Positions 59,679 to 64,000 of a DNA stretch of 64,000 bases are shown here, piece after piece (the stretch's first letter is position 1; each line of letters opens with the position of its first letter). A model generated the notes under the pieces. That model was given only the letters and a program-made list of their open reading frames with translations. It was not told the origin of the DNA and made no database searches. Origin of the DNA: UBA3006 sp031401235 (GTDB lineage: Bacteria; Actinomycetota; Acidimicrobiia; Acidimicrobiales; Ilumatobacteraceae); contig JANNRJ010000028.1 in the NCBI GenBank assembly GCA_031401235.1, forward strand, positions 5,089-69,088, read 5' to 3'. The translations under genes and the position numbers were made by a program.

Positions 59679-60824
59679 ATGATTACCACATCAACTAAGA
59701 GCAGACTTGCCCGAATATTCGTGGCAACCCTGGTGATCGGAGTTACTGCGTGCTCCTCGACGAATTCGACAGGTAGCGCGCAACTAGGCGATTCCTGCCA
59801 GCAAAAAGATGCCTACAAGATCCAGAAAGTTGGAACTTCGTATATTCGTTGCGAGATCGTTCCCGGTACATCGATGCACAGTACGGATGCCGACAAAGCG
59901 GCAAAGTTCACTTGGACCGAGACAACCGAAGCTCAATTCATGCACGCAAGCGCCAGCAATGAGAGCATCCGCATCGATGGTTCAAGCACGGTATATCCAC
60001 TCACCGCGGTGGCTGCCAAGTACTTCGAAACGACGACTAAGAGTGTGATGGGGAATAAGGGAGTGAAAGTCACAGTTGGCATTTCCGGTACCGGCGGCGG
60101 TTTTGAAAAGTTCTGCAAGGGCGAAACTGACATCTCTAATGCGTCACGAGCAATTAAATCGACTGAAGCCGAAAACTGCGCCAACGCTGGCATCGAATAC
60201 ACCGAAGTGATCATCGCCAATGACGGCATCGCGATCGTTGTAAACCCGAAGAACACATGGGCCAAGTGCCTGACCATGACCGAAATGAAAATGATTTGGG
60301 AACCGGACAGTACTGTGACCAATTGGTCCCAGGTTCGTGCCGGTTTTCCCGACACTTCAATCAAGTTGTTCGGTGCCGGCACTGACTCTGGAACATTCGA
60401 TGCCTTCACTGAATTTGTCAACGGTAAAAGTGGAGTCGTCCGTAAGGAAGGAGTCCAAACATCCGAAGATGACAATGTCACGGTCCGTGGTATCCAAAGC
60501 GAAACTGGCGCGATGGGCTACTTCGGTCTCTCCTATGCAATCGAGAACTCGACGACCGTAAAACCGATTCAATTGAACAATGGGTCTGGCTGCATCGATC
60601 CAACCGAAGAAACGGTCCAGGCCTACTCGTATCCAATGGCACGTCCGCTATTCATCTACGTAAAGAACTCCTCAATTAGCACAAAGCAGGCCGTTGGCGC
60701 ATTCGTCCAGTTCTATGTCGACAACCTCAAACAAATCAGCGCCGATGCGCTTTTCGTGCCACTCACGGATGATCAAATCACGACTCTTCAATCAGAAATG
60801 GCCAAGATTGCCAATCTGCCGTAA
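59679..60824 (+). CDS. pstS: Phosphate-binding protein PstS, lipoprotein form
   Basis: A second PstS, highly similar to the first along its whole length. It shares the N-terminal Cys segment (LGDSCQQKDAYKIQKVGTSY) and the core (IDGSSTVYPLTAVAAKYFET, FGAGTDSGTFDAFTEF). It differs at the front: the signal peptide ends in a lipobox with Cys25 (GVTACSS), so it is membrane-anchored. The start lies five bases after pstB, hence same operon. A duplication inside the operon is the simplest origin. It converges directly on the PAC2 gene. Confidence 0.93.
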   Translation: MITTSTKSRLARIFVATLVIGVTACSSTNSTGSAQLGDSCQQKDAYKIQKVGTSYIRCEIVPGTSMHSTDADKAAKFTWTETTEAQFMHASASNESIRIDGSSTVYPLTAVAAKYFETTTKSVMGNKGVKVTVGISGTGGGFEKFCKGETDISNASRAIKSTEAENCANAGIEYTEVIIANDGIAIVVNPKNTWAKCLTMTEMKMIWEPDSTVTNWSQVRAGFPDTSIKLFGAGTDSGTFDAFTEFVNGKSGVVRKEGVQTSEDDNVTVRGIQSETGAMGYFGLSYAIENSTTVKPIQLNNGSGCIDPTEETVQAYSYPMARPLFIYVKNSSISTKQAVGAFVQFYVDNLKQISADALFVPLTDDQITTLQSEMAKIANLP

Positions 60825-61700
60825 TTAATCCTTGCCCTCGTTTTGTTCGCGGAGAAATTTCTCAAATTGAGCGGCAAGATCATCAGCCGATGGCATTGTC
60901 GCTTCGGTACGGCGATCGTATTCGCCTTCCAACATCTCCAAATATTTCGACACTTGTTCGTCGCCCTCTACTGAAGCATCGTGGAGCTCTTCCCAGCGCT
61001 GTATTTCTTCGTACATCGAGCCGTGCGATGTGGGGACTCCAAGCACATGCTCGAGATGGCGCAACAAGGCTGCTGATGATTTCGGATGTTGGGCGTTGGC
61101 AAGATAATGCGGGACTCCGACTCGCAATGACACCCCCGTTATTCCCTCACGGTCGAGGCGTTCATGTATCACTCCAACGACGCCGGTTGGCCCCTGATAA
61201 TGCGGGCGACTCAATCCCAATCTTTTGGCAAGCAGTTCATTCGTCGTGCTCCCGATTACCACTGGAGAGCGAGTGTGCGGGACCGCCTCGGCGGCCGCCC
61301 CAACGGTGACGACCACTTCACAGTGAAGTTTTTCGGCACAGCGAATGATGCACTCGGCAAAGGCGTTCCAATGCATGTGGGGCTCAACGCCCGAAACCAA
61401 TACAAGATCTCGCGCGCCTTCTGGAAAGCGGGCGACGACAAACTCATTTTCCGGCCAGCGCATATGACGCTCACCGTCTTCATCCAGATACGTTTCAGGT
61501 CGCTCCTGAGTGAAGTCAAAGAACGGATCGGGATCGATGCTTGCCACGACGGTGATCGTCCGATCTTGGATACACCATTCGAGAGCACCGGTGGCGACAC
61601 CCGCCACGTCAAACCAGCCTCGCAACGCAACTACTAAAACGGGATTGCGCAGAGGACCGATCGAATCCCACTCGGCATCAAGGACATCATCGATGTTCAT
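60825..61700 (-). CDS. PAC2 family protein (proteasome-assembly-chaperone-like)
   Basis: A 292-residue protein of the PAC2 family, common in Actinobacteria. The VVALRGWFDVAGVATGALEWC opening is typical, as are FARFPEG-type loops and the GVVGVIHERL segment. The C-terminal EEIQRWEELHDASVEGDEQV is a charged helix. It is named after eukaryotic proteasome-assembly chaperones, but its bacterial role is not settled. ATG 61700 is chosen because it keeps a 47-base gap to the divergent aminotransferase. The longer frame to 61808 would overlap it. Confidence 0.82.
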   Translation of the reverse strand: MNIDDVLDAEWDSIGPLRNPVLVVALRGWFDVAGVATGALEWCIQDRTITVVASIDPDPFFDFTQERPETYLDEDGERHMRWPENEFVVARFPEGARDLVLVSGVEPHMHWNAFAECIIRCAEKLHCEVVVTVGAAAEAVPHTRSPVVIGSTTNELLAKRLGLSRPHYQGPTGVVGVIHERLDREGITGVSLRVGVPHYLANAQHPKSSAALLRHLEHVLGVPTSHGSMYEEIQRWEELHDASVEGDEQVSKYLEMLEGEYDRRTEATMPSADDLAAQFEKFLREQNEGKD

Positions 61701-61747
61701 GAGAAAATCACTAATTGCTTCGCTTGGCGTGCGGTCACTATGTAAGC

Positions 61748-62965
61748 ATGGTATCCGTGGCACTTCATCAAAACCCCAAAGCTCGAGTGTCAAGTCGCTT
61801 GACTGCAATTACCGAATCGGCGACATTGGCGGTCGATGCCAAAGCCAAGGCACTCAACGCCAAAGGTGAACATGTCATCGGGTTTGGTGCCGGCGAACCT
61901 GATTTCCCCACTCCCGAGCGAATTGTCGAAGCGGCAGTGAGGGCCGCGCGTGATCCAAAATATCATCGCTACACACCTGCGGCGGGTTTGCCCGAATTAC
62001 GAGAGGCAATCTCGGTCAAGACGATGCGAGACAGCGGCGTCAGCTGTTCGGCCTCGCAGGTGCTCGTCACCAATGGTGGCAAGTATGCGGTGTTTGTCGC
62101 CTTTGCCGCATTGTGTGATCCGGGCGACGAAGTGATTTGTCCAGCCCCGTACTGGACAACATATCCCGAGTCGATTCTCCTTGCCGGCGGTGTTCCAATC
62201 ATCGTCGACACCACCGAAGAAACTGAATTCAAAGTCACTGTCGAACAACTCGAGCGGGCTCGTACTCCGCGCACCAAGATATTGCTCTTTGTTTCTCCAA
62301 GTAACCCCAGCGGAACGGTGTACACACCTCAGGAAACTATTGAGATTGGTCGTTGGGCGTACGAACATGGAATTTGGGTCGTGACCGATGAAATCTACGA
62401 ACACCTGACCTATGGCGATCACACGTTTTCATCAATGCCTGCGCTGGTTCCAGAACTTGCCGATCAATGCGTGATCGTCAACGGCGTTGCGAAAACGTAT
62501 GCGATGACCGGATGGCGAGTGGGATGGATGATTGGCCCAACTGATGTGATGAAAGCGGCAATCAACTTTCAGTCGCACACCACATCCAACGTTTCCAATG
62601 TTGCTCAAGTTGCAGCACTGGAGGCCCTAAGCGGTGATCTCGCCGCGGTGGCAATAATGCGCACGGCATTTGCCCGACGCGGAATAGTGATGCATCAGAT
62701 GCTCAATGCCATTCCAGGTGTGTCGTGCATGAAACCACAAGGCGCGTTCTATTGCTTTCCCAATGTTCGCGGCCTGCTCAACCGAAACCTTGGTGGATCA
62801 ACTGCTTCCAGCACACTGGAATTGGCCGATCTTGTACTCGACAGAATTAAGGTCGCCTTCGTGCCAGGCGAAGCGTTCGGTAGCCCCGGCTATGCACGGT
62901 TTAGTTTTGCCTTGGCTGATTCTGATCTGGAAGAAGGCATGAGGCGACTCGCTGCGCTAGTCTGA
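61748..62965 (+). CDS. aspC: Aspartate aminotransferase (class I PLP)
   Basis: Class I aminotransferase of the Igamma-type used for aspartate in many Gram-positive bacteria. The start SSRLTAITESATLAVDAKAK is typical, and VIGFGAGEPDFPTPERIVEAA follows. SNPSGTVYTPQE holds the Asn, VVTDEIYEHLTY the Asp/Tyr pair. The PLP Lys is in VNGVAKTYAMTGWRVGW. Length about 405 is normal from ATG 61748. A leaderless start is possible, since TATGTAAG lies directly upstream. The specific amino-acid substrate is not proven. Confidence 0.9.
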   Translation: MVSVALHQNPKARVSSRLTAITESATLAVDAKAKALNAKGEHVIGFGAGEPDFPTPERIVEAAVRAARDPKYHRYTPAAGLPELREAISVKTMRDSGVSCSASQVLVTNGGKYAVFVAFAALCDPGDEVICPAPYWTTYPESILLAGGVPIIVDTTEETEFKVTVEQLERARTPRTKILLFVSPSNPSGTVYTPQETIEIGRWAYEHGIWVVTDEIYEHLTYGDHTFSSMPALVPELADQCVIVNGVAKTYAMTGWRVGWMIGPTDVMKAAINFQSHTTSNVSNVAQVAALEALSGDLAAVAIMRTAFARRGIVMHQMLNAIPGVSCMKPQGAFYCFPNVRGLLNRNLGGSTASSTLELADLVLDRIKVAFVPGEAFGSPGYARFSFALADSDLEEGMRRLAALV

Positions 62966-62981
62966 ACTCACTTCGGCAATA

Positions 62982-63089
62982 GTCGAAGCGTGTAGTTCCC
63001 AGCGAAGTCCGGTGTAATTCCGGCACTGTCTCGCAACGGTAATGCGCTCGAAATAAATATCGAGCATAAGTCCGGTCGCCTGGTTCGAC
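62982..63089 (+). ncRNA. Cobalamin riboswitch
   Basis: The 108-base leader contains GTCCGGTGTAATTCCGGCAC (63007-63026), ACTGTCTCGCAACGGTAATG and AGTCCGGTCGCCTGG (63069-63083). These correspond to the conserved core and B12-box region of cobalamin riboswitches. A closing stem GTCGAA (62982-62987) / TTCGAC (63084-63089) brackets it. Downstream, GCTCT-n7-AGAGC abuts the Shine-Dalgarno AAGGAG (63119-63124), so ligand binding could mask translation. The core deviates at several places from the common consensus, so a covariance-model search is the decisive test. Confidence 0.8.
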
Positions 63090-63133
63090 ACTTCGTCAAC
63101 CGCTCTCGCAAGAAGAGCAAGGAGATCACATTC

Positions 63134-64000
63134 ATGAAGAAATTCCACAAGGCGGGCGCTGCCCGTCTTTTTTTATTCGCCACAGTATTTCTTGCCGCGT
63201 GCGGAACATCTGATGGTGCGTCCGATACGACCGTCGTAGTCGAGACCACAATTGCGCAAGCAACTTATCCGGTGACAGTTGGCGAACTAACGCTTGATGA
63301 TCAACCCGTACATATTGTTTCGCTGTCTCCATCAGCGACCGAAATGCTGTACGCAATCGGCGCCGGAGATCAAGTCGTTGCTGTCGACGAGTTTTCCGAT
63401 TATCCGCCGGAAGCAGTTGCGCTCGGAACGACATTGTCCGGATACGAACCAAATATTGAATCCATCAGTTCTTATGAACCCGATTTGGTGATCGTGTCGT
63501 ACGACCCTGGTGGTCTTGTCGAACAATTGAAGTTGCTTGGTATTCCCGTTTACATCGGTGATGCCGCGGCGAACTTTGACGATGTCTATGAGCAAATTGA
63601 GCAACTTGGGGTGCTCACCGGTCACACCGCACAGGCTGTTCAGTTGTCTTCGCAACTTCAGATTGAAATTCAGACTTTGGTGACAAGTATCGATGTACCC
63701 ACACCACTTTCGTACTATTACGAACTTGACAACACCTATTATTCGGTGACTTCAAACACGTTCGTTGGTCAGATATTTGGCTTGTTTGGTATGCGAAACA
63801 TTGCCGACTCGGCAGAGGCGGGAAACGACTATCCGCAATTATCGGCGGAGGCGATTGTTTCCAGTGATCCCGATCTCATCTTTCTCGCCGACACCAAGTG
63901 TTGTAACGAATCCATAGCCACGGTAAGTGCTCGTGCTGGCTGGTCCGAAATGAAGGCAATCACTAAGGGAAATGTCGTCGAACTTGATGATGACATTGCC
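63134..64000 (+). CDS. BtuF-like ABC transporter substrate-binding lipoprotein (cut by right edge)
   Basis: Open to the right edge, 289 codons visible. A lipoprotein signal peptide ends at LAAC (Cys23). A Thr-rich linker leads to a class III periplasmic-binding-protein fold: VHIVSLSPSATEMLYAIGAG, then EPNIESISSYEPDLVIVSYD and the second lobe YPQLSAEAIVSSDPDLIFLAD. This is the cobalamin/siderophore/haem receptor class. The cobalamin riboswitch directly upstream makes vitamin B12 or another corrinoid the likely ligand (BtuF). GGAG (63121-63124) is nine bases before the ATG. A permease/ATPase probably follows outside the window. Confidence 0.88.
   Translation, partial: MKKFHKAGAARLFLFATVFLAACGTSDGASDTTVVVETTIAQATYPVTVGELTLDDQPVHIVSLSPSATEMLYAIGAGDQVVAVDEFSDYPPEAVALGTTLSGYEPNIESISSYEPDLVIVSYDPGGLVEQLKLLGIPVYIGDAAANFDDVYEQIEQLGVLTGHTAQAVQLSSQLQIEIQTLVTSIDVPTPLSYYYELDNTYYSVTSNTFVGQIFGLFGMRNIADSAEAGNDYPQLSAEAIVSSDPDLIFLADTKCCNESIATVSARAGWSEMKAITKGNVVELDDDIA

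Noticed and set aside
1..64000. tRNA or rRNA genes, insertion sequences, prophage or CRISPR array
   Set aside because: Reading by eye gave no cloverleaf with anticodon and CCA end, no transposase or integrase frame, and no regularly spaced repeats. A tool such as tRNAscan could still find a missed tRNA.

Overview
The window is a gene-dense stretch of about 64 kb with near-balanced base composition and no protein-free gap above about 250 bases. Two WhiB-type iron-sulfur regulators, a SenX3/RegX3-like pair, a TTAGG/CCTAA (DtxR/IdeR-type) box, many GTG/TTG starts, a DUF3054 protein and a DUF2342 protein point to an Actinobacterium. The moderate GC and the gene set suggest Acidimicrobiia (Ilumatobacter-like aquatic lineages). 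That placement is inference and was not computed.

Layout. 1-8.5 kb: end of an Fpg/Nei glycosylase, a MacB/LolD-like ABC exporter, a 1-Cys peroxiredoxin, and a MoxR/ChlI-like ATPase with its VWA partner around a small nucleotide cyclase. 8.6-18 kb: two WhiB genes, glutamate formiminotransferase, TatA, and a phosphate/polyphosphate block (Ppx/GppA, Ppk1, PhoU, a membrane-free SenX3-like kinase, RegX3-like regulator, MFS transporter). 18-25 kb: DUF2342 protein, membrane-anchored HtrA-like protein, MoaE, a solitary MreB, TesB, a GH1 beta-glucosidase and a methyltransferase. 24.7-35.4 kb: a long minus-strand block with a glycosyltransferase/methyltransferase/(alpha/alpha)6-barrel trio, Lnt, HemY, HemH, HemE, a DrrAB-type ABC exporter and an M48 protease. 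35.5-43 kb: esterase, Lgt, GatCAB, an FTR1 iron permease behind an IdeR-like box, and IlvD. 43-54 kb: a decayed MNT/HEPN toxin-antitoxin pair, inositol-phosphate synthase, TetR regulator, a secreted RCC1-repeat protein, the ilvBNC operon behind a leader-peptide attenuator, and an AbiE toxin-antitoxin pair. 54-64 kb: MetY, the pst phosphate-uptake operon with a PstS gene at each end, a PAC2 protein, an aspartate aminotransferase, and a cobalamin riboswitch ahead of a BtuF-like lipoprotein that runs off the right edge.

How it works together. Phosphate is the strongest theme. The PstSCAB importer at 55.6-60.8 kb carries a PHO-box-like direct repeat, and the likely regulators (PhoU, SenX3/RegX3) and the polyphosphate enzymes lie at 10-17 kb. 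Other modules are late haem synthesis, branched-chain amino acid synthesis (ilvD and ilvBNC), lipoprotein maturation (Lgt, Lnt), and import of iron and probably cobalamin. The most informative non-coding signals are the ilvB attenuator (48792-48896), the iron box on a predicted leaderless promoter (40285-40321), the PHO box (55467-55488), the cobalamin riboswitch (62982-63089), and the tandem TATTGYAAT operator before the MNT gene (42882-42913). I found no CRISPR array, insertion sequence, tRNA or rRNA. I did not find a clearly undescribed multi-gene system. The best candidates for novelty are the dual-PstS operon, the RCC1/FnIII/OmpA-like secreted protein and the soluble SenX3-like kinase.
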